A DNA stretch of 64,000 nt from Neisseria yangbaofengii. Lineage in GTDB: Bacteria > Pseudomonadota > Gammaproteobacteria > Burkholderiales > Neisseriaceae. Position numbers and translations under genes: made by a program. Of this stretch, positions 20,709-29,415 are shown piece by piece; the first letter of the stretch is position 1; each line of letters opens with the position of its first letter. The notes under the pieces are model-generated. The model worked only from the letters and a program-made list of their open reading frames with translations. It did not search any database and was not told the DNA's origin. Location of the stretch: positions 62,001 to 126,000 of the forward strand of contig NZ_CP062976.1 of NCBI RefSeq assembly GCF_014898075.1, given 5' to 3'.

Positions 20709-21134
20709 ATGTTAAGTCTGACGACGATTATCATCGCGGTGGCAGTGGCCGCGGTGTTATTGGTGATCACCTTAGTGGCGCCCAATCCGATTACCGGCAT
20801 TATGGCGTTGGTGTTTGGTGCGCTGATTTATTTTGTGCTGTGGCCGAAATACGAAGGCGGCCGGCAAGCCCAAGCGCAGGGCGTGGAAATTCAGGCGGCG
20901 GTGCAGGAAGTGCGGCATTGGAACAGCGGCATGCGCAACAGTCAGGGTGATAAATACGAAATCATCGCGCTGGCACCGAATCCATACAACGGCAAAATGC
21001 AGCAATTTGTCAGTCCGCCGATGGCCACCGACCCCGAGCCTTATCTGCAAGATACGGTAACGGTGAAAGTCGATTGGTCGAATCCGAAAGCGTATATTAT
21101 GGATTTGTCGTTTTTACCGTTTAAAGTGCATTAA
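20709..21134 (+). CDS. Unrecognised small membrane protein
   Basis: 141 residues. Two adjacent hydrophobic segments (IIIAVAVAAVLLVITLVAP and GIMALVFGALIYFVLW) are followed by a soluble tail of about 90 residues (KYEGGRQAQAQGVEIQAAVQ, YEIIALAPNPYNGKMQQFVS, DTVTVKVDWSNPKAYIMDLS) that looks like a small beta domain. AGGAGAG precedes the ATG. The family is not recognised. The tail resembles domains of DUF3592-type proteins in its layout, but this is weak. It may be cotranscribed with the preceding membrane-protein gene despite the hairpin between them. Confidence 0.7.
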   Translation: MLSLTTIIIAVAVAAVLLVITLVAPNPITGIMALVFGALIYFVLWPKYEGGRQAQAQGVEIQAAVQEVRHWNSGMRNSQGDKYEIIALAPNPYNGKMQQFVSPPMATDPEPYLQDTVTVKVDWSNPKAYIMDLSFLPFKVH

Positions 21135-21150
21135 GGCACCATATAGCCAA

Positions 21151-21180
21151 AGGCCGTCTGAAATATTTTTCAGACGGCCT
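21151..21180. terminator. Bidirectional uptake-sequence terminator
   Basis: AGGCCGTCTGAA (21151-21162) and TTCAGACGGCCT (21169-21180), with AAA/TTT at the flanks, lie between convergent genes and can serve both. Confidence 0.85.
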
Positions 21181-21199
21181 TTGGTTTGAACATCACGGT

Positions 21200-22471
21200 T
21201 TATTTGATGTTGGTATGGATATTGTATTGATTGTGTTCGGTGGCATGCGAATCTTGCGGTTCGTTGCGAACATGCGGTTTATCATCGGCCATGTTGTCGA
21301 GATCGCGTCCCGGATTGGAAACCGTATCGCCGATATTGATATTGGTCAGGCTTTCCAAAATGATGGCGGAGGACAAGTTTTGGCTGGTGCGGTACACCAT
21401 CGCCAAGCCGACTTCTTCGGCGGGGATGGATACATATTTCACCACGCTCTTACGGCCTTTTGGGTTACTTTCCAAATCCACTTTGGTCTGGTGGCTGCGC
21501 TTGTACAGGCTGACCACAGTACCCTTGTCGATGCCGTCGGCTTCGCCTTTGTTGATGGTGACGGTTTGGAACTGGCCGGCTTCGCTCACGCCTTCAAAGA
21601 TAGACACGACTTTACCGTCAATCGGCTGCTCGGGTGCGTGCGGCATCATTTGGAAGCTGTCGGTCTCGCCATTGAGTTTCAGCAGGAAATCGCCTTTGCG
21701 GATTTCTGAAATGGCCTCTTCAACCACCATCGGCTGGGCGGTTTGGGTGGGGATTTTAATCAGCGGGTGATTGCGGGTGTAATATTCGCCTTCTTTCAGA
21801 TAAAACGTGTCTTCATCGGGAGCGGCATCCAGTGCGCTGTTGGTGTAAGGCAGGGTGCTGACGATGCCGCTGAAAACCACTTCCTGGCCCAAGAATTTTT
21901 TCGTCACAGGGTCGGTAATGTCTTTGCGGGCGCGGTAAACCAAATAACGGCCGGGTTCGGTAATGCCGTAAGCGTAAACGCGGTTGCCCTTGGTATAAAG
22001 CAGGCGGCTGTCAGGGCCTTCAATCAATCTCGGTGCATCTTGGGTCTGCAATTGGTCAATCACTTGCGGATGCTTCATAAACAAACGGTAGAAATTCACA
22101 TTCACGGTCGGAATACCGTAGCCGGATGTTTCGCGGATACGCGGGCTGAGTTTGATGGTCGGAATGCCGTCTGAACCCATGCCCGAACCTTCAAAACCCA
22201 AGCGCGGCTGGCCGTTGACGTAGCGCAACAACAGCACCTGACCCGGATAAATCAAATGAGGATTGCGGATTTCGCTGCGGTTGGCGCCCCAAAGGCGGTT
22301 CCATTGCCACGGGCTGTAGAGATATTTGCCTGAAATGCCCCACAAAGTATCGCCCGGTTTGACCACGTAGCGTTGCGGCGCATTCGGGCGCACTTTCAAC
22401 GCCGCTGCATGAACTTGGGCAGAAATTGCCACGCCTGCCATGCAAAGCAGGGTTATAATATGTTTTTGCAT
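21200..22471 (-). CDS. LysM-domain periplasmic/surface protein
   Basis: 423 residues. A signal peptide (about 1-22, ending VHA) is followed by a single LysM domain (YVVKPGDTLWGISGKYLYSP, NPHLIYPGQVLLL; residues about 34-83), which binds peptidoglycan glycans. The remaining 340 residues are a beta-rich region of unknown function (including DGKVVSIFEGVSEAGQFQTV and KGTVVSLYKR), ending in a polar His/Asn-rich tail. GGGGA lies about 7 bases before the ATG. It is divergent from def. In beta-proteobacteria a lysM gene of this kind commonly sits with def, fmt, dprA and topA, and the same grouping is seen here. A role in envelope maintenance is likely but not shown. Confidence 0.88.
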   Translation of the reverse strand: MQKHIITLLCMAGVAISAQVHAAALKVRPNAPQRYVVKPGDTLWGISGKYLYSPWQWNRLWGANRSEIRNPHLIYPGQVLLLRYVNGQPRLGFEGSGMGSDGIPTIKLSPRIRETSGYGIPTVNVNFYRLFMKHPQVIDQLQTQDAPRLIEGPDSRLLYTKGNRVYAYGITEPGRYLVYRARKDITDPVTKKFLGQEVVFSGIVSTLPYTNSALDAAPDEDTFYLKEGEYYTRNHPLIKIPTQTAQPMVVEEAISEIRKGDFLLKLNGETDSFQMMPHAPEQPIDGKVVSIFEGVSEAGQFQTVTINKGEADGIDKGTVVSLYKRSHQTKVDLESNPKGRKSVVKYVSIPAEEVGLAMVYRTSQNLSSAIILESLTNINIGDTVSNPGRDLDNMADDKPHVRNEPQDSHATEHNQYNIHTNIK

Positions 22472-22744
22472 AACCGTTCCCCTTGAAAATAATGCGGTTT
22501 GTCATCAATTTAGCTGAATCAAGAACGCGTCAATCGTGGCGTGAAAAATAACAATGGGCGTGACGCAGGCTGCTGTGTTAGAATTTGCCTATTGATATTT
22601 ATTCAGCGATAAAACGATTCAAAATTCATAAAACGCTATTTTATCATTGAATGTTACCGTCATTCTAGAAATAATGGTGTTGCCCCGATAAAGCGTATCA
22701 AAGTACATACACAAATTTACTGTTTCCGATTGAGAAGATAAAAA

Positions 22745-23248
22745 ATGGCATTGTTAAATATCCTCCAATACCCAGACGAACGCCTGCATACCGTCGCCCG
22801 GCCGGTGGCCGAAATCGACGGGCGCATCCGAACTTTAGTGAAAGACATGTTTGAAACCATGTATGAATCGCGCGGCATCGGCTTGGCGGCAACGCAGGTT
22901 GACGTGCACGAGCGCGTGGTGGTGATGGATTTGACCGAAGACAAAAGCGAACCGCGCGTGTTCATTAATCCCGTCATTATTGAAAAAGACGGCGAGACCA
23001 CTTATGAAGAAGGCTGCCTGTCGGTGCCCGGCATTTACGACACGGTCACCCGCGCCGAACGTGTCAAAGTGGAAGCACTGGACGAAAAAGGCGAAAAATT
23101 CACCCTTGAAGCCGATGGTTTGCTGGCGATTTGTATTCAGCACGAACTCGACCACCTGATGGGTAAAGTGTTTGTCGAGCATTTGTCGCAACTTAAGCAA
23201 AACCGCATCAAAACCAAGCTGAAAAAACGCCAAAAACATAACCTGTAA
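22745..23248 (+). CDS. def: Peptide deformylase
   Basis: 167 residues. It removes the formyl group from the initiator Met of new proteins, using a bound metal (usually Fe2+). All three family motifs are intact: GIGLAATQV (motif 1), EEGCLSVPG (motif 2, Cys ligand) and [10 protein letters not shown] (motif 3, two His ligands and the catalytic Glu). GAGAAG lies upstream of the ATG. fmt follows 241 bases later, separated by an uptake-sequence terminator, so def may be transcribed alone. Def and Fmt work at opposite ends of the formyl-Met cycle. Confidence 0.96.
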   Translation: MALLNILQYPDERLHTVARPVAEIDGRIRTLVKDMFETMYESRGIGLAATQVDVHERVVVMDLTEDKSEPRVFINPVIIEKDGETTYEEGCLSVPGIYDTVTRAERVKVEALDEKGEKFTLEADGLLAICIQHELDHLMGKVFVEHLSQLKQNRIKTKLKKRQKHNL

Positions 23249-23266
23249 TCAGGATCCAATCTTATC

Positions 23267-23303
23267 ATGCCGTCTGAAAACATTTCTCGTTTTCAGACGG
23301 CAT
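23267..23303 (+). terminator. def terminator with AT-form uptake sequences
   Basis: ATGCCGTCTGAA (23267-23278) and TTCAGACGGCAT (23292-23303), with AAAC/GTTT extension, form a long stem. It uses the AT form of the uptake sequence, rare in this window. Confidence 0.8.
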
Positions 23304-23349
23304 GCTTTATTTGGCTGCTATAATTATGCGTCAAATCATCAGATTAAAT

Positions 23350-23469
23350 GTTCAGACGGCCTGTATGGAAAATTTACCGTCGATTCCCTCACCGGCTGGC
23401 GGGAGAGGCTTGTCAAGTACATAGCCTTTTCCATGCAACGCTGTTTCACGGTTCTAAGGCCGTCTGAAA
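23350..23469. repeat. 120-bp interval bounded by inverted uptake sequences
   Basis: TTCAGACGGCCT (23350-23361) and AGGCCGTCTGAA (23458-23469) face each other across about 96 bases that contain a second inverted pair (ATGGAAAA / TTTTCCAT). It lies directly before fmt. No gene is seen in it. Confidence 0.5.
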
Positions 23470-23489
23470 CCATTTGAAGAAAGACAACC

Positions 23490-24416
23490 ATGAAAGTAAT
23501 CTTTGCCGGTACGCCCGATTTTGCCGCCGCCGCACTCAAAGCCATTGCCGCCGCCGGTTTCGACATTCCGCTGGTGTTGACCCAGCCGGACCGTCCCAAA
23601 GGCCGCGGCATGCAATTGCAAGCTTCGCCGGTAAAACAAGCCGCGATCGAATTGGGCTTGCGCGTGGAACAGCCGGAAAAACTGCGCAACAACGCCGATG
23701 CATTGCAAATGCTTAAAGACGTAGATGCCGATGTAATGGTAGTGGCCGCCTACGGTCTGATTCTGCCGCAAGACGTGCTTGATACGCCGCATCACGGCTG
23801 CCTGAATATTCATGCGTCGCTGTTGCCGCGTTGGCGCGGCGCCGCCCCGATTCAGCGTGCCATCGAAGCCGGCGATGCCGAAACCGGTGTGTGCATCATG
23901 CAGATGGATATCGGCCTTGACACCGGCAACGTTGTCAGTGAACACCGCTACGCCATCGCCCCGGCCGACACCGCCAACGAAGTACACGATGCGCTGATGG
24001 CGATTGGTGCCGAGGCGATTGTTGCCGATTTGCAACGCTTACAGGCTGAAGGCCGTCTGAACGGCACGCCTCAGCCGGAAGAAGGCGTGACCTACGCGCA
24101 AAAACTGACCAAAGAAGAAGCCAAAATCAACTGGCAGGAATCCGCCGATGTGGTTGCCCGCAAAATCCGTGCCTTCAACCCCGTACCTGCCGCATGGGTG
24201 GAATGGGACGGCAAACCGATGAAAATTTGGGCAGCCGAAACGGTGAATCAAAAAGGCAAAGCAGGCGAAGTCTTGGCTTGCGGTTCAGACGGCCTGATTG
24301 TTGCCTGCGGCGAAAATGCGCTGAAGATTACCGAGTTGCAACCTGCCGGCGGCAAACGCATGAGTATTCAGGCTTTTGCTGCAGGGCGCACGATTGAAGC
24401 AGGCACGGTTTTGTAA
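23490..24416 (+). CDS. fmt: Methionyl-tRNA formyltransferase
   Basis: 308 residues. It formylates Met-tRNAfMet with 10-formyl-THF. The N-terminal Rossmann-like domain begins MKVIFAGTPDFAAAALKAI and has LTQPDRPKGRGMQL. The folate/catalytic region is intact: NIHASLLPRWRGAAPIQRAI (catalytic His and Asn) and TGVCIMQMDIGLDTG (catalytic Asp). A C-terminal OB-like tRNA-binding domain has IRAFNPVPAAW. AGAAAGAC precedes the ATG. It is the first gene of a co-directional run with an acetyltransferase and rsmB, and an imperfect uptake-sequence hairpin (about 24436-24468) follows it. Confidence 0.96.
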   Translation: MKVIFAGTPDFAAAALKAIAAAGFDIPLVLTQPDRPKGRGMQLQASPVKQAAIELGLRVEQPEKLRNNADALQMLKDVDADVMVVAAYGLILPQDVLDTPHHGCLNIHASLLPRWRGAAPIQRAIEAGDAETGVCIMQMDIGLDTGNVVSEHRYAIAPADTANEVHDALMAIGAEAIVADLQRLQAEGRLNGTPQPEEGVTYAQKLTKEEAKINWQESADVVARKIRAFNPVPAAWVEWDGKPMKIWAAETVNQKGKAGEVLACGSDGLIVACGENALKITELQPAGGKRMSIQAFAAGRTIEAGTVL

Positions 24417-24493
24417 GGTGCGTGATGATTAATAGGTTTTCAGACGGCCTTAAATAGCTCGTCTGAAAAGATCCAAAGCAAAGAAAGACACCC

Positions 24494-25192
24494 ATGCCCG
24501 TCAATGAATTCAATCAACCCATCGGCGAAGCCTTACCCGATTACACTGCCGGCAGCCGCCCAGAAGTGACACTGTTGCAAGGAAAGTTTTGCCGTTTGGA
24601 AAAGCTTTCTGTGGCTAAACACGGTGCGGATTTGTATGAAGTGTATGCGGCCGAACACAGCCCATTGCCGAACTGGACATATTTGTCGCTCAATCCGGTG
24701 GCGAATCACGATGAATTGGCGGCTTTGTTGGCGGGCTATGAGCAATCTGCCGACCCGTATTTTTTCGCCATCATCGACACGGCAAGCAATCGGTCGGTGG
24801 GTTCGGTAAGTTTGATGCGCATTGATACGGCCAACCGAGTGATTGAAGTGGGTTGGGTGGTGTATTCCGATGCGCTCAAACGCACGCGGATCGCAACGGA
24901 AGCGCAGTACCTGTTGGCGAAATATGTGTTTGAAACGCTGAAATATCGCCGTTACGAATGGAAATGCGACTCTTTGAACGAGCCGTCGCGCAAGGCGGCG
25001 TTGCGTTTGGGTTTTCAATTTGAAGGTATTTTCCGTCAGGCGGCGGTGTATAAAGGCCGCAGCCGCGACACGGCGTGGTTTTCGATAATCGGCAGCGAAT
25101 GGCCGCAAGTCAAAGCGCGCTTCGAGCGGTGGCTGGCGGATGGCAATTTTGATGAAAACGGCAAGCAGCGATTGTCGCTGAGCGAAATTTAG
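24494..25192 (+). CDS. GNAT acetyltransferase, RimJ/RimL-like
   Basis: 232 residues. It is a GNAT-fold N-acetyltransferase of the RimJ/RimL/YdaF subgroup (Acetyltransf_3 style): CRLEKLSVAKHGADLYEVYA, NRSVGSVSLMRI, VIEVGWVVYSDALKRTRIAT (the acetyl-CoA loop region) and RRYEWKCDSLNEPSRKAALR. LGFQFEGIFRQAAVYKGRSR near the C-terminus is also typical of the subgroup. Some relatives acetylate ribosomal proteins or spermidine, but the substrate cannot be told here. The stop codon TAG (25190-25192) is formed by the first bases of a TA-bounded inverted-repeat element, so the original C-terminus may have been longer or different. Confidence 0.9.
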   Translation: MPVNEFNQPIGEALPDYTAGSRPEVTLLQGKFCRLEKLSVAKHGADLYEVYAAEHSPLPNWTYLSLNPVANHDELAALLAGYEQSADPYFFAIIDTASNRSVGSVSLMRIDTANRVIEVGWVVYSDALKRTRIATEAQYLLAKYVFETLKYRRYEWKCDSLNEPSRKAALRLGFQFEGIFRQAAVYKGRSRDTAWFSIIGSEWPQVKARFERWLADGNFDENGKQRLSLSEI

Positions 25193-25354
25193 GGAGTGTA
25201 GTCAGAAGGCATTGCGGCGGTATTTTTGGTTAAAATCCGCATCTGCTGCGTTAAAAATGTCCGCAAGATGTCCGCTCTTGCTGCGCTTTTTGCCTTGCCT
25301 CTGCGGATTTTTCCTCAAAAAACCGCTCCACAAGCATTCTGACTATACTCCCTA
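25190..25354. repeat. MITE-like element with long terminal inverted repeats
   Basis: A 165-bp element begins TAGGGAGTGTAGTCAGAA and ends TTCTGACTATACTCCCTA. The imperfect inverted similarity continues inward for about 55 bases on each side (for example AAAATCCGCATC / CTGCGGATTTTT). Both ends carry TA, as expected for Tc1/mariner-IS630 type TA insertion. It codes for nothing. It sits exactly at the 3' end of the acetyltransferase gene and supplies its stop codon. I do not recognise it as a named Neisseria repeat; it differs from Correia elements. Confidence 0.65.
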
Positions 25355-25383
25355 ATCCGTATTGCCATAAAGATAAAATTGTT

Positions 25384-25418
25384 TTCAGACGGCCTTTAAA
25401 TCCGTCAGGCCGTCTGAA
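25384..25418. terminator. Uptake-sequence hairpin before rsmB
   Basis: TTCAGACGGCCT (25384-25395) and AGGCCGTCTGAA (25407-25418) form a hairpin followed by an A-rich, not T-rich, run. On the minus strand it would be followed by T, so on the plus strand it may be only weakly terminating. Confidence 0.5.
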
Positions 25419-25463
25419 AAAGAAAAATGGACAAATGATGAATCAGACAATGAAAGTTTGCCT

Positions 25464-26723
25464 ATGAGCATGGCATTGGCGCAAAAGCTGGCCGCCGACA
25501 GTATCGCGGCGGTGGCGCAGGGGCAGAACCTGCAAGACGTATTGGCGGCTGTTCGTGCGGCCAATCCCGAATTGAGTGCGCAAGAGAGCGGTGCGCTGCA
25601 AGACATTGCTTACGGTTGCCAGCGTTATCTGGGCAGCCTGAAATTTATGCTCGGCAAAATGCTGAATAAGCCGATTGACAATTTGCAGCTCGAAAGTCTG
25701 TTGTTGGCAGCTTTATACCAACTGCATTACACACGAAATGCGCCGCATGCGGTGGTGAACGAAGCGGTGGAGAGCATTGCCAAAATCGGCCGCGGTCAGT
25801 ACCGCTCGTTTGCCAATGCGATTTTGCGCCGTTTTCTGCGCGAGCGCGACAAGCTGGCTGCGGCGTGCAAATACGACGACACGGCCAAGCACAATCTGCC
25901 GCAATGGTGGGTGGCGTATTTGCAAAACCATTATCCGAAATATTGGCACAACATTACCGCCGCGCTGCAATCGCATCCGCCGATGACTTTACGCGTCAAC
26001 CGCCGCCACGGCAATGCGGAAGGTTATCTGCAAAAATTGGCTGCGGAAGGCATTGAAGCGAAGGCTTTGGACGATTATGCGGTGACCTTGACCGAAGCCG
26101 TGCCGGTGAGCCGCCTGCCCGGTTTTTCAGACGGCTTGGTATCGGTGCAGGACTTCGGTGCGCAAAAAGCGGCGTATCTGCTCAATCCGCAAAACGGAGA
26201 GCGTATCCTTGATGCCTGTGCCGCGCCGGGCGGTAAAACCGGGCATTTGCTGGAATTGGCCGATTGCCATGTGACCGCATTGGATATTGATGCTGCCCGT
26301 TTGGTGCGCGTGCAAAGCAATATCGACCGCTTGGGCTTTCAGACGGTCACTTTGCATTGTGCCGATGCGCAGGATTTGGCTGCGTGGTATGATGGCAAAC
26401 AGTTTGATGCAGTGTTGGCCGATGTACCGTGTACCGCTTCGGGTGTGGCGCGCCGCAATCCCGACATCAAATGGCTGCGTCGTCCCGGTGATGCGCTGAA
26501 AACCGCCTGCCAACAGGAAGCCTTGTTGGACGCTTTGTGGCAGACTCTGACAAAAAACGGCAGGATGCTGTTGGCGACGTGTTCGATTTTTGCCGAAGAA
26601 AACGATCAGCAGTTGCAAAAATTCCTTAACCGCCATGCTGATGCCCGATTGCTGGAATCGCATGTGCTTTTACCGAACAAACACCAAGATGGCTTTTATT
26701 ACGCGCTTATTGAAAAGCAGTAA
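25464..26723 (+). CDS. rsmB: 16S rRNA m5C967 methyltransferase
   Basis: About 419 residues. It methylates C967 of 16S rRNA with S-adenosylmethionine. The N-terminal NusB-like RNA-binding domain (about 1-135) has YGCQRYLGSLKFMLGKML and VVNEAVESIAKIGRG. The C-terminal SAM-dependent domain has the AdoMet site ILDACAAPGGKTGHLLEL and the m5C motifs DVPCTASGVARRNPDIKW and ATCSIF. The catalytic Cys of ATCSIF is near residue 373 and the assisting Cys is in DVPCT. The start is uncertain: ATG at 25464, an in-frame TTG at 25458, or ATG at 25470. It overlaps the next gene by 35 bases. Confidence 0.94.
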   Translation: MSMALAQKLAADSIAAVAQGQNLQDVLAAVRAANPELSAQESGALQDIAYGCQRYLGSLKFMLGKMLNKPIDNLQLESLLLAALYQLHYTRNAPHAVVNEAVESIAKIGRGQYRSFANAILRRFLRERDKLAAACKYDDTAKHNLPQWWVAYLQNHYPKYWHNITAALQSHPPMTLRVNRRHGNAEGYLQKLAAEGIEAKALDDYAVTLTEAVPVSRLPGFSDGLVSVQDFGAQKAAYLLNPQNGERILDACAAPGGKTGHLLELADCHVTALDIDAARLVRVQSNIDRLGFQTVTLHCADAQDLAAWYDGKQFDAVLADVPCTASGVARRNPDIKWLRRPGDALKTACQQEALLDALWQTLTKNGRMLLATCSIFAEENDQQLQKFLNRHADARLLESHVLLPNKHQDGFYYALIEKQ

Positions 26724-27282
26724 ATTCATGCTGCTGCCGGTTCTGCTGGCTGCGTCGTTGCACGCAGCGGCGGAGGGCATCAGTGCGGCCCGTGCCGAGG
26801 CCGGCTTGATGGAGGACGGCCAGTTGTCGGTCAGCAGCCGTTTCAAAACCGAATTGCCCGACCAGCTCAAACAGGCCTTGCAACAGGGTGTGCCGTTGAA
26901 TTTTTCTTTGTCTTACCAATTGTCGGAGCCGACGATTGCGGCTTACCGTTTCCGTTTGGAACATCTTTTAAACGACGGCAACACAGTCAACTATAAATTA
27001 TCGTTCCATCCGCTAACCAACCGTTACCGCGTCACGGTGGGCACGTTTTCCACCGAGTACGATACCTTGAATGCTGCCTTGCGTGCGGTTGGCGCGATTG
27101 CCAACTGGAAAGTATTGAGTAAAGGTGCCTTGCGCAACATCGAGCCGAAAGACATTAAAGCACAAATCCGTTTGCAATTGTCCACATCCAAGCTGCCGAA
27201 ACCTTTCCAAATCAATGCACTGACGTCACGAAGCTGGAGCTTGGATTCGGGCTGGAAAAGCTTGTCGGTTACGCGGGAATAA
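26689..27282 (+). CDS. DUF4390 secreted protein
   Basis: About 197 residues from the ATG at 26689 (MAFITRLLKSSKFMLLPVLL), which overlaps the end of rsmB by 35 bases. A later ATG at 26728 would shorten the signal. A signal peptide (about 1-30, ending LHAAAEG) leads to a beta-rich DUF4390 domain (SVSSRFKTELPDQLKQALQQ, GVPLNFSLSYQLSEP, YKLSFHPLTNRYRVTVG). The family is found in beta- and gamma-proteobacteria between rsmB and ntrY, exactly as here. Its molecular role is unknown; the conserved place suggests a link to the sensor kinase downstream (ntrY starts 4 bases later), perhaps in sensing at the periplasm. Confidence 0.85.
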   Translation: MAFITRLLKSSKFMLLPVLLAASLHAAAEGISAARAEAGLMEDGQLSVSSRFKTELPDQLKQALQQGVPLNFSLSYQLSEPTIAAYRFRLEHLLNDGNTVNYKLSFHPLTNRYRVTVGTFSTEYDTLNAALRAVGAIANWKVLSKGALRNIEPKDIKAQIRLQLSTSKLPKPFQINALTSRSWSLDSGWKSLSVTRE

Positions 27283-27285
27283 ATC

Positions 27286-29415
27286 ATGCGCCGCTTTCTC
27301 TTAATCGCCGTTTTGTTGGCCGTGGCGTTGCTCTACGGACTGACGGTCGCCACCGGCAGCAGTAGCCGGATTGCCGATTATTTCTGGTGGATTATCGTCT
27401 TGTGCGGCCTGCTGATGCTGGTGTTGTCGGCGGTGTTGGTGCGCTATGTGCTGCTGCTCATGCGCGACAGCAAAAACGGCGTGTTCGGCTCGCAAATCGC
27501 CCGCCGCTTGTCGGGTATGTTTACCTTGGTGGCGGTGTTGCCGAGTGTGTTTTTATTCGGTATTTCCGCCCAGTTTATTAATGGCACGATTAATTCTTGG
27601 TTCGGCAACGACACCGAAGAAGCGCTGGAGCGCAGTTTAAACTTGAGCAAATCGGCCTTGGATTTGGCGGTGGATAATGCCGTCAGTAATGCCACACCGA
27701 TTCAGATTGATTTAATCAGCGCATCATCTTTAGGCAATGATCTGGGCAATGCGCTGGCTGCCGCTTCAAATGCCGACGATTTCACCCAATTGGCCTTGTA
27801 TAACCTGAGCCAAGACCGTTTTGAAAAAGTCATCAATCCGCAAAACCTGAACCAGCCGAAAATCGATAAGGCCGGGCAAGAGCAATTGCAGCAGGCCGGC
27901 TCGCTGCGCAGCTTGGAAAACATCGGCAATATGTTGTATGCGCAGGGTTGGTTGTCGATTGGGGATTACAATAATCAGGAATATGCCTTTTTCTTCCGCC
28001 AGCCGATTCCGCAGAATGTGGCGCAGGATGCAACCCTGATTGAGTCGGCGCGTGCGAAATATGCCGAATTGAGCTATGCTAAGCAAGGCCTGCAAACTTT
28101 CTTTTTGGTGACTTTGTTGGTGGCGGCGTTACTGGCGATTTTCTTGGCCTTGGTGATGGCCTTGTATTTTGCCCGCCGCTTTGTCGAGCCGATTTTATCG
28201 CTGGCAGAAGGGGCCAGGGCAGTGGCGCAGGGCGATTTCAGCCAGAAGCGTCCGGTGTACCGCAACGACGAATTCGGCCGCTTGACGCATTTGTTCAACC
28301 ACATGACCCAGCAGTTGGCAATTGCCAAAGATGTGGACGAACGCAGCCGCCTGCAACAGGAGGCCGCCCGCCATTATTTGGAATGCGTGCTGGAAAGCCT
28401 GACCACCGGCGTGATTACCTTGGATGCAGAAGGCCGTCTGAAAACCTTTAATAAATCCGCCGAACACATTTTAGGCGTGTCGCTGGTGCCGTTGTGGGGC
28501 AGTAATTGGCACGATTGGCGCGGGCGGTCGCCGCAGCAGACTTTGCTGGCGGATGTGTTTGCCGCGATTGAAGCTACCGCCGGCACCAATAAGCCAGTGC
28601 AGGTGGAATATGCCGCGCCCGATGACGCGCGGATTCTGCTTGGTAAAGCCACGCTTTTACCGGAAGACAACGACGGCGGTTTGGTGATGGTGATTGACGA
28701 TGTGACTCTGCTTATGCGTGCGCAAAAAGAAGCGGCATGGGGCGAGGTGGCTAAGCGTTTGGCACACGAAATCCGCAATCCGCTGACGCCGATTCAATTG
28801 TCCGCCGAAAGATTGGCATGGAAATTGCATGATAAGTTGGATGGGCAACACGCTCAGATTCTGACCCGCTCAACCGATACCATCGTCAAGCAGGTGGCCG
28901 CGCTGAAAGAAATGGTGGAAGCCTTCCGCAACTATGCCCGCGCGCCGTCGTTAAGTCTGGAAAAACACGATTTGAATACTTTGGTAGAAGAAGTATTGGT
29001 ACTGTATGAAGGCAGCGCGTGTACATTTGCTGCCAAATTCAGTAATATAGAGTTATTCATCCGTGCAGATACCACCGCCATGCGGCAGGTGTTGCACAAT
29101 ATATTTAAAAATGCGGCTGAAGCGGCAGGAAGCGACCCGAATCCACAGGTAAACATCGAAACTGCCTTGAGTGACGATGGGCAGGCCGTTTTGACCGTTT
29201 GCAACAACGGCAAAAGCTTCAGCAAAGAAATGTTGCATAATGCCTTTGAGCCTTATGTGACCGATAAACCGACAGGTACAGGGCTGGGTTTGCCTGTGGT
29301 AAAGAAAATTATTGAAGAGCACGGCGGCCGTATCAATTTGAGCAATCAGACCGCCGGTGGTGCATGTGTCAAAATAGTGTTACCCCAACTGGTAGAAACT
29401 TATGCGCAGCAGTGA
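27286..29415 (+). CDS. ntrY: NtrY-type sensor histidine kinase
   Basis: 709 residues. Two N-terminal membrane helices (FLLIAVLLAVALLYGLTV and YFWWIIVLCGLLMLVLSAVL) and a third (GMFTLVAVLPSVFLFGI) lead to an extracytoplasmic region. A further helix (about 267-290) comes before a HAMP domain (RRFVEPILSLAEGARAVAQG). A PAS domain follows (about 360-470). The HisKA region has the phospho-acceptor His494 (AKRLAHEIRNPLTPIQLS), and the ATPase has GTGLGLPVVKK near residue 665. It overlaps ntrX by 14 bases, so the pair is translationally coupled. In N. gonorrhoeae NtrYX has been linked to control of respiratory enzymes; the same role is plausible here. Confidence 0.92.
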   Translation: MRRFLLIAVLLAVALLYGLTVATGSSSRIADYFWWIIVLCGLLMLVLSAVLVRYVLLLMRDSKNGVFGSQIARRLSGMFTLVAVLPSVFLFGISAQFINGTINSWFGNDTEEALERSLNLSKSALDLAVDNAVSNATPIQIDLISASSLGNDLGNALAAASNADDFTQLALYNLSQDRFEKVINPQNLNQPKIDKAGQEQLQQAGSLRSLENIGNMLYAQGWLSIGDYNNQEYAFFFRQPIPQNVAQDATLIESARAKYAELSYAKQGLQTFFLVTLLVAALLAIFLALVMALYFARRFVEPILSLAEGARAVAQGDFSQKRPVYRNDEFGRLTHLFNHMTQQLAIAKDVDERSRLQQEAARHYLECVLESLTTGVITLDAEGRLKTFNKSAEHILGVSLVPLWGSNWHDWRGRSPQQTLLADVFAAIEATAGTNKPVQVEYAAPDDARILLGKATLLPEDNDGGLVMVIDDVTLLMRAQKEAAWGEVAKRLAHEIRNPLTPIQLSAERLAWKLHDKLDGQHAQILTRSTDTIVKQVAALKEMVEAFRNYARAPSLSLEKHDLNTLVEEVLVLYEGSACTFAAKFSNIELFIRADTTAMRQVLHNIFKNAAEAAGSDPNPQVNIETALSDDGQAVLTVCNNGKSFSKEMLHNAFEPYVTDKPTGTGLGLPVVKKIIEEHGGRINLSNQTAGGACVKIVLPQLVETYAQQ

